Positions 8,078 through 17,202 of a DNA stretch of 64,000 bases are shown piece after piece (the first letter of the stretch is position 1; the number at the start of each line of letters is the position of its first letter). The translations under genes were made by a program, and so were the position numbers. The notes below the pieces were generated by a model that saw nothing but the letters and a program-made list of their open reading frames with translations, did no database searches and was not told where the DNA came from. Source of the stretch: Cytobacillus gottheilii (GTDB lineage Bacteria; Bacillota; Bacilli; Bacillales; Cytobacillaceae); contig NZ_LT800494.1 in assembly GCF_900166665.1 (NCBI RefSeq), forward strand, positions 3,556,061 to 3,620,060. Reading direction: 5' to 3'.

Positions 8078-8260
8078 ATGAGTTACACCGTATACCAAAA
8101 AGAACATCGAAAGGAAGACAAAGAAGCCACCACCCAGCAGATGAAATTGGAACTTGAACTTGATGGTGCAGTTGTGGCCATTGTAAAACCAGTGGGGATA
8201 AGTACTAGCTCGATGGCAAAATATAAGAAAAAAGAAAACAGTATCCAATTTTTTGGATAA
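8078..8260 (+). CDS. Doubtful small ORF (60 aa)
   Basis: ATG 8078, no good ribosome site (TTTTCTCC precedes). The protein is Lys/Glu-rich at both ends with a short hydrophobic centre (GAVVAIVKPVGIS). A second open stretch in another frame (about 8277-8412, containing DFLAQKLENEMVKKY and NINQYQRALVDIF) follows without a start codon. Together they may be the remains of one longer plus-strand gene. No family recognised. Confidence 0.25.
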   Translation: MSYTVYQKEHRKEDKEATTQQMKLELELDGAVVAIVKPVGISTSSMAKYKKKENSIQFFG

Positions 8261-8375
8261 CGGAGATTAATTACACCCCCTTGACTTTTTGGCTCAGAAA
8301 CTAGAAAATGAAATGGTAAAAAAATACACAAAAAGTAATATAAATCAATATCAACGTGCACTTGTGGATATTTTT

Positions 8376-8514
8376 GCAATGCTAGTGGAGATTTTCCAGT
8401 TAAACACAGTATAACCAGTCATTTTCACGAATTTTGAGGGAATAGCCGGAATTCCCCCTCAATTTTAGCTAATTTGAGTGAAATTTCATGAATAAGAGTA
8501 ATTTCTCCGCTTAT
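8376..8514. repeat. AATAAGCGGAG-family repeat, left end degenerate
   Basis: Shares with 9841-10027 the segments GTCATTTTCACGAATTTTGA and TGAATAAGAGTAATTTCTCC and the right terminus CTCCGCTTATT. The left terminus has decayed to AGTGGAGATTTTCC. A GGGGGGACAGGTTCCT box follows at about 8526-8541. Confidence 0.7.
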
Positions 8515-8601
8515 TATTTTGGGTTGGGGGGACAGGTTCCTTACCCAAATAGCCATGCTTCCTTCTGGTACGAACTTTGCTCATATGTAAAGAAAGGCAG
8601 C

Positions 8602-8970
8602 TCACTGCTGCTCTTTATTTTTGAGACTTCTCGCTAACCATATAGCATACAATTGAGGAATCAAATTCAACAAACTAACCAGAATCAATAAGTCATTTGG
8701 AGCAAGCGGCTTAAAATAACCCTCCCACCGGTTGTTTCCTTCCATATCACTTATGTAAATAAATGAAATGATAGCTGATAATATATTTCCTAATACAAGA
8801 AAAAACAAATTATTGGTTCGTTTGCTGAAGAATGCCAGAAGTGAGGTCACTATAATCATAAATAAATAACCGAGCATTGATCTGTTATCATAATCCTGAT
8901 ACATAGAAAAATAGACATATGGAAAACAAAATAGAATGAGTATTAGAATACCACTTTGAAATTTCTTCAT
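8602..8970 (-). CDS. Small integral membrane protein, unknown
   Basis: 122 residues with four hydrophobic segments (about 5-22, 33-49, 55-74, 92-112) joined by short loops and a basic C-terminus (LARSLKNKEQQ). A GAGGAGTAATAAA ribosome site precedes ATG 8970. A hairpin GCAGC-TCACT-GCTGC (8597-8611) overlaps the stop codon and forms the terminator. Family not recognised; probably a plasma-membrane protein without a catalytic motif. Confidence 0.6.
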   Translation of the reverse strand: MKKFQSGILILILFCFPYVYFSMYQDYDNRSMLGYLFMIIVTSLLAFFSKRTNNLFFLVLGNILSAIISFIYISDMEGNNRWEGYFKPLAPNDLLILVSLLNLIPQLYAIWLARSLKNKEQQ

Positions 8971-9069
8971 TTTATTACTCCTCTTTTTATAACAGTGTAA
9001 TTTTACACTAATTATAACATAAAGGGTATTTTTGATAATAGCTATTTTCCTACATTTTTTATGTTCTGC

Positions 9070-9732
9070 TTAGTTTATATTTTCTATGATTAAAGATACT
9101 TCTCCCAAATCTTCAATAATAAAGTCTGCTGCAGCATAGTTCCATTGAAAATCTTTTTTCCAGATTCCCTTCATTCCTATATTTCGGGCAGCTTTTATAT
9201 CATTGTCCGGATGGTCGCCCACAAATATACTTTCATTAGGTGTTACATTGAGTTGGTGCAATGCACGCTTAAATAGTTGAGGATCAGGTTTCTTTATCCC
9301 TTCCCATTCAGAAATTAGGATTGTATTAAAATAATCTCTTATGCCCAAAGCTTTGATGTTATCCATTTGAAATTGTCCTTTACCATTGGTAATCAAACCT
9401 AAAGCAAGGTTTTTAGACTTTAATTCTGCTAACATACGAATGAGATTCGGAAAAGCGATGCAATGATTTTTAAAATGAATAAGATAATCTTGAAGCAGTT
9501 CCTCCCAGGTTATATCAGTAATCTCAAATTCACTGACTACCTGCTGATATACTTTATCTTTCCAAACATATCCACGGTGGTCTAATTCAATAAACCTTCT
9601 TATATACCTCTCTTTTGGTATATGCCCCAGCCATTTATTTAAACGGTCGTATTGTATTTGTATAAACCATTTTACTGATTCATCTCTATTTAATAAGGTC
9701 CCGTCCAAATCGAATAAAACAGCTTTTATCAT
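9070..9732 (-). CDS. HAD-superfamily hydrolase (phosphatase-like)
   Basis: 220 residues from ATG 9732 (MIKAVLFDLDGTLL). An earlier in-frame ATG at 9762 would add ten residues, but AAAGGAG lies between the two, favouring 9732. All four HAD motifs are present: DLDGT near the N-terminus, the Thr of LITNGKG, the Lys of KKPDPQLF, and FVGDHPDNDIKAA with paired Asp. The cap domain lies between motifs I and II, as in the phosphoglycolate phosphatase/YsaA-like group. The substrate cannot be named. It is a single-gene unit. Confidence 0.85.
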   Translation of the reverse strand: MIKAVLFDLDGTLLNRDESVKWFIQIQYDRLNKWLGHIPKERYIRRFIELDHRGYVWKDKVYQQVVSEFEITDITWEELLQDYLIHFKNHCIAFPNLIRMLAELKSKNLALGLITNGKGQFQMDNIKALGIRDYFNTILISEWEGIKKPDPQLFKRALHQLNVTPNESIFVGDHPDNDIKAARNIGMKGIWKKDFQWNYAAADFIIEDLGEVSLIIENIN

Positions 9733-9840
9733 TTCTAGATCCACTCCTTTAAGCTGGTTCATAAATCTTCTCTATTTCTTTTTCATAATCCTTCTGTACC
9801 TATAAGGAGACATCCTTCTTTCTGAAAATAGGGCTTTTAA

Positions 9841-10027
9841 AATAAGCGGAGATTTTCCGGTTAAATGCAGAAATAAGCTTTTTTTGGAGTAAATAAGCGG
9901 AATTTTTCCGGTTAAACACCGTAAAACCCGTCATTTTCACGAATTTTGAGGGAATAGTCGGAAATTCTCCGTCTATTTGGGCTATTTTCAGTGGAATTTC
10001 ATGAATAAGAGTAATTTCTCCGCTTAT
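9841..10027. repeat. AATAAGCGGAG-family repeat, complete copy
   Basis: 187 bp from AATAAGCGGAG to CTCCGCTTATT, so the termini form an 11-bp perfect inverted repeat. An internal AATAAGCGGAATTTTTCCGG half-copy sits near 9893. No coding capacity; it is followed immediately by the 41-bp tandem array. Confidence 0.8.
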
Positions 10028-10030
10028 TTT

Positions 10031-10222
10031 GGGTTGAGAGGACAGGTTCCTTGACCCACTGGTCTTATTTTGGGTCTAGGGGACAGGTTCCTTGACCCAC
10101 TGGTCTTGTTTTAGGCCCGGGGGACAGGTTCCTTAACCCACTGGTCTTATTTTGGGTCGGGGGACAGGTTCCTTAACCCACTGGTCTTATTTTGGGTCGG
10201 GGGACAGGTTCCTTAACCCACC
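10031..10222. repeat. Five tandem 41-bp units with GGGACAGGTTCCTT boxes
   Basis: Units start near 10031, 10072, 10113, 10154 and 10194. Each contains GGGTC...GGGGACAGGTTCCTT(G/A)ACCC followed by ACTGGTCTTATTTT. GGGTC and GACCC are inverted, so each unit can fold. Units 4 and 5 are near identical, showing recent duplication. No coding capacity. Confidence 0.85.
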
Positions 10223-10422
10223 GCTTGCCTCAACGCTTGACCCACCCGTTTTATTATAATCTCCAGAGAACCAGCTCCGCCCCTCAATAACCACCCCTCC
10301 TCCAACAAAATCACGCCTGTTCAAATCCCCTCTTTCCCAAAACCCATGCAAAAAACCAATGCATAAAATATCCATCCGGAACAAGAATAACCATATGAAT
10401 GAAGTTTGAAAGGATGAGAACG

Positions 10423-11760
10423 ATGGATAATGTGTTGCTTGCGAGAATGCTGTTTGGGTCATCCCTTATCTTTCATATTATTTTTGCGACATTGGGAGTT
10501 GGGCTTACGCTGATGATTCTCATCGCTGAAATATTGAGGATTGTTAGAAAAGATAATGATTATGGAATTCTTGCAAAGCGGTGGACTAAAGCTGTTGCAA
10601 TTTTACTTGGGGTAGCTATTCCATCTGGCACCATTGTAGCTGTCATGCTTGCTTTGTTGTGGCCGGGTTTAATTGAAGTAGTCGGACAAGTTATTGCCCT
10701 GCCTTTTACGTTAGAAATTTTTGCGTTCTTTTTTGAGGCTTTATTTCTTTCTATTTACGTGTATGCGGCCAGCCGCTTAAGTTCGACAATGCGCATCATC
10801 AGTGTCTTTTTCGTCGCACTTGGAGCTACGGCTTCTGCTGTTTTAATCACCAACGTTCAGTCATGGATGAATACACCAACTGGATTCAGTATCGTGAACG
10901 GAGATATTACCGATGTACGTCCATGGGAAGCGGTCTTAAATCCAGCCTTTGGTTATACAGCTATACACGTTGCAAGTAGTGCTTATACAGCGACTGCATT
11001 TGTCGTTGCTTCCTATGCCGCTTATCAATTGTTAAAACCGAACCTGAAACAAAGTGAAAAAACGTATCATCGCAAAGGGTTAATGATGGCACTTATTTTT
11101 GGAGCGATTACATCTCTATGGACAGCAACAAATGGGCATCATTCAGCTGTTGGTTTGCACAACAACGTACCCGTTAAATTAGCAGCGGCTGAAGGTCTAT
11201 TTGAAACTCAGTCAAATGCTCCACTCTCCATTTTTGGCACACCAGACCCTGAAGCGAATCGGGTTGTCGGCGGAATTGAAGTTCCAGGCATGCTCAGCTA
11301 TCTGGCAACCGGTTCTACGGATGGAGTTGTAGTTGGACTAAATGAATATCCACGGGACGAGTGGCCGCCACTCTTTGTTCATACCTTATTTAACATCATG
11401 GTCGGCATTGGATCAGCTTTAATTGCGCTGTCATTTGGCGCATTAGCTTATCGGATCTTTTTCAAAAAACGAGAATATCCGAATTGGGTGCTCATTCCTT
11501 TAGTTGCAAGCGGACCTTTAGCCATGCTCGGCATTGAAACAGGCTGGATTTTTGCTTGCATCGGAAGACAGCCTTGGACCATTTATGGCATTCAGCGGAC
11601 GGCAGAAGCTGCAACGAAATCAGCAAACCTAGGAACCTTCTTTGTCATTTTTATTTCGCTCTATGGTTTTCTATTAGTTGTGACAGCACTTGTGATGCGT
11701 TATTATTTCCGCCGCAATCCGCTTATAAAAGAATTTGAAAGTCAAACCACAACGGTTTAG
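10423..11760 (+). CDS. cydA: Cytochrome bd-type quinol oxidase subunit I
   Basis: 445 residues. ATG 10423 is preferred over the upstream in-frame ATGs (10399, 10414) because GAAAGGA lies 9 bases before it. Multi-helix membrane protein with the family's haem ligands: His18 in LIFHIIF, the His of AIHVASSAY, and the Glu-containing helix LEIFAFFFEALF; the GRQPW motif of the bd family lies near the C-terminus. It oxidises quinol and reduces O2 to water. The short length (E. coli CydA is about 522) implies a short Q-loop, like the YthA/CIO branch. First gene of cydABDC. No regulator site was identified upstream, only repeats. Confidence 0.92.
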   Translation: MDNVLLARMLFGSSLIFHIIFATLGVGLTLMILIAEILRIVRKDNDYGILAKRWTKAVAILLGVAIPSGTIVAVMLALLWPGLIEVVGQVIALPFTLEIFAFFFEALFLSIYVYAASRLSSTMRIISVFFVALGATASAVLITNVQSWMNTPTGFSIVNGDITDVRPWEAVLNPAFGYTAIHVASSAYTATAFVVASYAAYQLLKPNLKQSEKTYHRKGLMMALIFGAITSLWTATNGHHSAVGLHNNVPVKLAAAEGLFETQSNAPLSIFGTPDPEANRVVGGIEVPGMLSYLATGSTDGVVVGLNEYPRDEWPPLFVHTLFNIMVGIGSALIALSFGALAYRIFFKKREYPNWVLIPLVASGPLAMLGIETGWIFACIGRQPWTIYGIQRTAEAATKSANLGTFFVIFISLYGFLLVVTALVMRYYFRRNPLIKEFESQTTTV

Positions 11761-11775
11761 AAATGAGGAAACTCA

Positions 11776-12816
11776 ATGGAAGCCCATGTTGCCATCGTAG
11801 TGATCTGGCTGTTTTTGTTCCTGTATGCATTAGGCGGAGCGATCGATTTTGGTGCAGGCTTTTGGTCGATGTTTTATTTTGGACGCAGGGATACGACCGC
11901 AGCCAGCATAGCGAACTTGTATTTAAATCCTTCCTGGAAAGTAACAAATGTTTTCTTGGTTTTATTAGTTGTTGCTTTAGTCGGTTTTTTTCCTCATGCA
12001 GCCTTTGCTTTAGGATCGTTTATGATTGTACCAGTCAGCTTTGTACTCATTTTGCTGATCATCAGAAGCGCGTTTATGGTGTATTCCTATTCGGTGCAAA
12101 AATATACGAAGCTATTTACTTACATTTCCGGCATTACCGGTCTGCTCATTCCCGCACTCATGCTGAGCATCCTGCCGATTATTATTGGCGGGTTTGTGGA
12201 AGTCGTTGGCGGCAATCATTATATTCTCTATGACAGACTGCTTTCCAGCCCAACCCTTTATGCTCATATCGGTTTTGGTTTAGCAGCGGAATTGTTTCTA
12301 TCCTCCCTCTTCCTTAGCGATTATGCCAGAGAAGCGAAAGCAATGGAAACGTATGAGGTGTATCGAAAAAATGCGATCATCCTTGGTCCGATCATGCTTA
12401 GTATGGCTGTTGCTGCAACGATGACACTGATGCCGGAAGCGATGTGGATGGTTGAAAATATGGCTAGGCAATGGCATCTGTTCGCCTTAAGCCTCGTTGT
12501 TTTTTCTATTGGATATAGTGCTCTTTGGTGGCCATCTAAAAAAGGGCGTGTTGGGCAGCCGCGGGTTGCAGTTCTTTTTATGGTGGCGCAGATTGGTTTA
12601 GCAAGCTTTGCTTACGGCTGGGGCCATATGCCTTATATTGTCTATCCAGATCTGACGATATATGATGCGGTGACAAATAAAGAAATGTATCTTTCCCTTC
12701 TGTGGGGATATGCAATCGGGATGGCGATTCTTGTGCCATTATTCTATTGGTTTTGGCGTCTCTTTCTCAAAGATAAACGATATCTTACAGATAAAAAAGT
12801 GGATGATGTACGGTAG
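11776..12816 (+). CDS. cydB: Cytochrome bd-type quinol oxidase subunit II
   Basis: 346 residues, about eight to nine membrane helices. The N-terminus has the family motif LGGAIDFGAGFW, followed by SWKVTNVFLVLL. It is structural partner of subunit I in the plasma-membrane oxidase. TGAGGAAACTC precedes ATG 11776, 15 bases after cydA. The gene is followed after 15 bases by the exporter genes, giving the classic cydABDC order. Confidence 0.92.
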   Translation: MEAHVAIVVIWLFLFLYALGGAIDFGAGFWSMFYFGRRDTTAASIANLYLNPSWKVTNVFLVLLVVALVGFFPHAAFALGSFMIVPVSFVLILLIIRSAFMVYSYSVQKYTKLFTYISGITGLLIPALMLSILPIIIGGFVEVVGGNHYILYDRLLSSPTLYAHIGFGLAAELFLSSLFLSDYAREAKAMETYEVYRKNAIILGPIMLSMAVAATMTLMPEAMWMVENMARQWHLFALSLVVFSIGYSALWWPSKKGRVGQPRVAVLFMVAQIGLASFAYGWGHMPYIVYPDLTIYDAVTNKEMYLSLLWGYAIGMAILVPLFYWFWRLFLKDKRYLTDKKVDDVR

Positions 12817-12831
12817 CTAGGAGGACAAAAG

Positions 12832-14568
12832 GTGAAGCAGCTAAAAGATCTTGCCAAACAACAGAAATGGAGCACGTATTCTCTTTCGTTTACAGCGTTT
12901 GTAATAGGTTGTATGACAGTGGTGCAGGCATTATTGATTGTATCCATCGTTACAAACATTTTTATAGGAGAGAAGCCGCTTTCAGCTGTTATTTACCATT
13001 TAGCAGCTCTTTTAGCTGTGTTTTCAGTGAGAGGATTATGCTCCTATTTACACGGCAAAGCTGGGATCATGATGGCCTCTCAAGTAAAAAAACAATTTCG
13101 CCAAGCATTGATCACACAGTATTCCGATAACCCTGTTCAAGCATCAATCAAAGGGCAATCAGGGCAAAAAGTAACGCTAGTGACGGATGTCGTCGACGAA
13201 ATTGACCCTTACTTCAGCAAATATTATCCACAACGGATCTTATCTTCCATTGTATCACTCATTCTATTAGCCGCCGTCCTTTGGCAAAACTGGGTTTCAG
13301 CAGTCATTATGATTGTAACCGCTCCTCTTATTCCCATTTTTATGATCATCATTGGAAAAAAAACGGAGAAAAAAGCCCTTCAGCATGTGGAAAAACTCAC
13401 TGTTCTTGCAGGAAAATTCCTCGATAGCCTGCAAGGGTTAGTCACATTGAAGCTTTTTGGAAAAGTGAATGAAGAAGCATCCCTTATAAAAAAAAGCAGC
13501 ATTGATTACCGGACAGCAACAATGGATGTCCTTAAATTCGCCTTCCTCTCCTCTCTTGTACTCGAGCTCATCTCAATGCTTGGGACTGCGCTAATCGCTT
13601 TGGAAGTTGGACTCCGCCTTGTCATATATCAAAATATCTCTTTCTTCCCAGCCTTCTTTGTCTTAGCGATTGCGCCTGAATTTTATAAAACATTGAAGGA
13701 TGTCGGCAGTGCCTTTCATGCAGGAAAAGGCAGTATGGCTGCTGCAGAGAAAATAATAGATGAGCTGGAGGAATCTAGTGAGGTCATCCAATGGGGACAT
13801 GAACCGTTGTCGCAAAGTGCTGGACCGCCCCGCATTGAGCTGAGCAATCTATCTTTTACATATGGGGAAGCTCAATTTTCCTTGCATGGCATCAACGCAG
13901 CATTTGAACCTTATAGCCAAATTGCGATTGTGGGGCCAAGCGGAGCTGGTAAAACAAGCTTACTTCACTTACTAGCTGGGATCTACAGGCCTGCAACTGG
14001 AGAAGTGTTAGTAAATGATCAGCCGCTTTTTACCTATGATGAAGATGATTGGTTCGAAAAGCTCATTTATATCTCACAAGACCCTTATATTTTTTCAGGC
14101 ACCATTAAAGACAATATTCTCATTGCTTGTCCTGAGAAAAAGATCTCTGAAAACGAGCTCAGCACTGTATTGGAAAAAGCAGGACTCACTGAGCTTATAC
14201 AGCAATTAGAAGATGGCATACATACGTCTATTGGGGAAGCTGGCAGAGGTTTATCCGGCGGGGAAAAGCAGCGAATTGCACTTGCCCGTGCTTTTTTAAA
14301 AAGGCCATCGGTCATTTTGTTTGATGAGCCTACTGTTGGATTAGATCTTTATACAGAAAGCATTTTGCAAAAATCGATTGCAGAGCTGGCCCAAACCGCA
14401 ACCATCATTACCGTCGCACACCGATTACATACCATTAAACAGGCAGACTGTATTTTGTATTTGGAAAAAGGAATGTTAGTTGGAAAAGGCACTCATAAAG
14501 AGCTATTGGAACAGACAAAGGATTATTTGACGATGGTAGAAGAACATCAAGGAGGTGCAGCCGGATGA
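12832..14568 (+). CDS. cydD: Thiol reductant/haem ABC exporter, CydD subunit
   Basis: 578 residues, GTG start at 12832 behind AGGAGGACAAAAG. N-terminal six-helix ABC exporter domain (about 15-310), then an ATPase domain: Walker A GPSGAGKTS (about 367-375), signature LSGGEKQR (about 473-480), Walker B VILFDEPTVGLD (about 494-505), H-loop VAHRLH. CydDC exports reduced thiols or haem needed for bd oxidase assembly. It overlaps cydC by ATGA (14565-14568), implying coupled synthesis of the heterodimer. Confidence 0.9.
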   Translation: MKQLKDLAKQQKWSTYSLSFTAFVIGCMTVVQALLIVSIVTNIFIGEKPLSAVIYHLAALLAVFSVRGLCSYLHGKAGIMMASQVKKQFRQALITQYSDNPVQASIKGQSGQKVTLVTDVVDEIDPYFSKYYPQRILSSIVSLILLAAVLWQNWVSAVIMIVTAPLIPIFMIIIGKKTEKKALQHVEKLTVLAGKFLDSLQGLVTLKLFGKVNEEASLIKKSSIDYRTATMDVLKFAFLSSLVLELISMLGTALIALEVGLRLVIYQNISFFPAFFVLAIAPEFYKTLKDVGSAFHAGKGSMAAAEKIIDELEESSEVIQWGHEPLSQSAGPPRIELSNLSFTYGEAQFSLHGINAAFEPYSQIAIVGPSGAGKTSLLHLLAGIYRPATGEVLVNDQPLFTYDEDDWFEKLIYISQDPYIFSGTIKDNILIACPEKKISENELSTVLEKAGLTELIQQLEDGIHTSIGEAGRGLSGGEKQRIALARAFLKRPSVILFDEPTVGLDLYTESILQKSIAELAQTATIITVAHRLHTIKQADCILYLEKGMLVGKGTHKELLEQTKDYLTMVEEHQGGAAG

Positions 14569-16289
14569 CGGAGTTAAGATTCGTAATTAAGTTAATGTTC
14601 ATCGAACGAAAAGATATGTACATTTCGATCTTCTTTGGCGTACTGGCTGGATTATCCACGGTTGCTGTGTTTGCAGACAGCGGCTATCTCGTATCGAAGG
14701 CCGCACTGCTTCCGCCGCTATATATCCTTACCATTTTTGTCGCTCTGTTAAAATTATTCACCGTCATTCGCGCCTTTGCCCGCTATGCGGAACGCTATTA
14801 CTCTCACAGAGCTACTTTTACAATCCTAAGTAATGTAAGAACCTACTTCTTTACCAAACTAGAGCCACTGGCACCTTCCCTTTTTCAGCGTTTTCGCAGC
14901 GGTGACTTGTTGGCAAGGGTTGTCGGCGATGTAGAAAGCCTGCAGAATTTTTTCCTTCGCGTGTATTATCCGCCGATTGTGATGCTCGTTGTTTTCCTTT
15001 CAACGGTCCTTTTTACCGCCCTATTTTCATTGCCTGTTGCATTAATACTTTTATTAGGGCTGGTTATAACCGGCTTTTGTATTCCCTTTATATTTGCCAT
15101 GAAACAGCGGGGCATCCAAGCAAAAATCCGGCAGCTTCGCACTGAGCTATCTACTGATACAACCGAATTTTTATATGGCTTTTTGGATTTAAAGCTGTAT
15201 CAGAAGCTATCTTCTAAAGAACAGGGATTGAGTCAAACCTCAGACGTTTATATTAGGGAGCAAGCAAAAAGAGGAAAGCAGGATCAACTAAACTTTGCCG
15301 TTAATCACTGGTTTTCTCTGTTCACTTCATGGTCTGTGATTGCTTTGGGAGCTTACCTGATTTCTGCCGGAGAACTTGATGGCGTGTTTTTAGCGATGCT
15401 TGTTCTTATTTCCTTGACGGTATTTGAAACGGCAGCTCCAATGACCGAGGCACCGGGTTATTTTGAAGATACTAGAAATGCTGCCGAACGGCTGTCTACA
15501 ATCATCAATGAAGCGGAGAAACAACAAGAGCTAAAAGGCAATGGCAGATTAGCAGTGCTAGAGGGTCCCCCGGAAATAGAATGTGTAAATGTCCATTTTT
15601 GCTTTCCAGGAGAAGCACGCCCTACTCTAACAGATGTTTCTTTGCGCTTACCGAGCGGTTCCAAAACAGCGATCGTTGGACCAAGCGGTTCCGGAAAATC
15701 GACATTGCTGCATTTATTATTAAAACTTTATCCGCCGTCCAGCGGAACCATTATGATACAAGGACAGGATCTAGCACATTTAGATGAAGACCAGCTCTGG
15801 AAAGATGTCTCTCCTGTTCTCCAAAGCAATCACTTCTTTTATGGCAGTGTTCGAGATAACCTAAAACTTGCGGGTGACAGTATTTCCGATGAAGAAATGA
15901 ATGAAGTTCTTTCATATGTAAAACTAGACACTTTATCCATGGACACTGTGGTTTTGGAGAAAGGCGCAAATCTTTCCGGCGGCGAAAAACAAAGACTTGC
16001 CATTGCCAGAGCAATGCTGAAAAAGGGCAGCCTTTTGCTGCTGGATGAACCAACCTCGTCTGTTGATCCCATCACACAGCAGCGCGTGATGAACAGATTA
16101 TTTACTGGAGCAAGTGACAACACCATTGTTTTAGTAAGCCACAACCTTACCGGCTTAGAACAAATGGACCAAATCATTGTAATGGACCAGGGCAGGATCA
16201 TTGAAAATGGAACATTCCAGGAATTGATGAAGAGAAAAGGGTATTTTTATCGGATGAAGATGATTGAGAGGAATGTGTTTTATGGATAG
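14565..16289 (+). CDS. cydC: Thiol reductant/haem ABC exporter, CydC subunit
   Basis: 574 residues; ATG overlaps the cydD stop. Transmembrane domain (about 15-300) contains the charged RAFARYAERYYSHRATF segment typical of CydC. ATPase domain: Walker A GPSGSGKST (about 372-380), signature LSGGEKQR (about 469-476), Walker B LLLLDEPTSSVD. It is the partner of CydD in a heterodimeric exporter. Last gene of the oxidase operon. A repeat array, not an obvious terminator, follows directly. Confidence 0.9.
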   Translation: MTELRFVIKLMFIERKDMYISIFFGVLAGLSTVAVFADSGYLVSKAALLPPLYILTIFVALLKLFTVIRAFARYAERYYSHRATFTILSNVRTYFFTKLEPLAPSLFQRFRSGDLLARVVGDVESLQNFFLRVYYPPIVMLVVFLSTVLFTALFSLPVALILLLGLVITGFCIPFIFAMKQRGIQAKIRQLRTELSTDTTEFLYGFLDLKLYQKLSSKEQGLSQTSDVYIREQAKRGKQDQLNFAVNHWFSLFTSWSVIALGAYLISAGELDGVFLAMLVLISLTVFETAAPMTEAPGYFEDTRNAAERLSTIINEAEKQQELKGNGRLAVLEGPPEIECVNVHFCFPGEARPTLTDVSLRLPSGSKTAIVGPSGSGKSTLLHLLLKLYPPSSGTIMIQGQDLAHLDEDQLWKDVSPVLQSNHFFYGSVRDNLKLAGDSISDEEMNEVLSYVKLDTLSMDTVVLEKGANLSGGEKQRLAIARAMLKKGSLLLLDEPTSSVDPITQQRVMNRLFTGASDNTIVLVSHNLTGLEQMDQIIVMDQGRIIENGTFQELMKRKGYFYRMKMIERNVFYG

Positions 16290-16364
16290 AGGTGGGATTA
16301 GTGTGGGTTGGGGGACAGGTTTCTCGATCCACTGGGTTTCTGGGGATAGGTTCCTCGACCCGGG

Positions 16365-17107
16365 TTCAAATAAGCGGAGGTTTTCCGGTTATTTTCATTT
16401 TAGCGCTATTTTTGGTCTAAATAAGCGGAAGTTTTCCGGTTATTTCCCTCAAAACAGGTCTTTTTCACGTTTTTTGAGCAAATAGTCGGAATTTCTCCCT
16501 CTATTTTGGCTGTTTTTAGCGTGATTTTAGAAATAAGGGAAGTTTCTCCGCTTATTATTAACAAGCTCGCTTTATCCTCACTAGTTTTAGGGGATAGGTC
16601 CCTCGACCCAGATTCAAATAAGCGGAGCTTTTCCGCTTATTTTCATTTTAGCGCTAATTTGGGTCTAAATAAGCGGAAGTTTTCCGCTTATTTCCCTCAA
16701 AACTGTCCTTTTTCACGTTTTTTGAGCAAATAGTCGGAATTTCTCCCTCTATTTGGGCTGTTTTTAGCGTGATTTTAGAAATAAGGGAAGTTTCTCCGCT
16801 TATTATTAACAAGCTCGCTTTATCCTCACTAGTTTTAGGGGACAGGTCCCCCGACCCGTGTTCAAATAAGCGGAGCTTTTCCGCTTATTTTCATTTTAGC
16901 GCTATTTTTGGTCTAAATAAGCGGAGGTTTTCCGGTTATTTCCCTCAAAACTGTCCTTTTTCACGTTTTTTGAGCAAATAGTCGGAATTTTTCCCTCTAT
17001 TTTGGCTGTTTTTAGCATAATTTTAGAAATAAGGGAAGTTTCTCCGCTTATTATAAACAAGCTCGCTTTAACTACACGGGTTTTAGGGAACTGGTCCCTC
17101 GACCCAC
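16365..17107. repeat. Three tandem 248-bp repeats of the AATAAGCGGAG family
   Basis: Units begin at 16365, 16613 and 16861 (each starts TTCAAATAAGCGG). Each has a 188-bp core from AATAAGCGGAG to CTCCGCTTATT (16369-16556, 16617-16804, 16865-17052) and a 60-bp linker with AACAAGCTCGCTTTA and a GGGA(T/C)AGGTCCCTCGACCC box. Two more GGGGACAGG/GGGGATAGG boxes lie at 16312-16360 and one at about 17117-17135. Open frames in this stretch are repeat artefacts that recur from unit to unit. Confidence 0.9.
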
Positions 17108-17136
17108 TAGGTTTCTGGGGACAGGTTCCTCGACCG

Positions 17137-17180
17137 CAAAAAAAACTCCATTTTGAAAACAAAATCGCTCAAAATGGAGT
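17137..17180 (-). terminator. Terminator of the threonine aldolase gene
   Basis: Stem ACTCCATTTTGA (17145-17156) with TCAAAATGGAGT (17169-17180), 12-base loop, followed on the minus strand by eight T. It sits 22 bases past the stop codon. Confidence 0.85.
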
Positions 17181-17202
17181 ATCTTTTATCTATTCACCAA
17201 TA

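Noticed and set aside
10031-10222. CRISPR array (regular ~41-bp direct repeats)
   Set aside because: Units are contiguous and similar along their whole length; there are no unique spacers and no cas genes in the window.
10187-10462. Minus-strand frame across the 41-bp array and the start of cydA
   Set aside because: Repeat-derived and overlapping cydA's start; no start signal.
11763-12233. 156-codon plus-strand frame inside cydB
   Set aside because: Out-of-frame shadow; Cys/Arg/Phe-rich composition and fully covered by the clear cydB frame.
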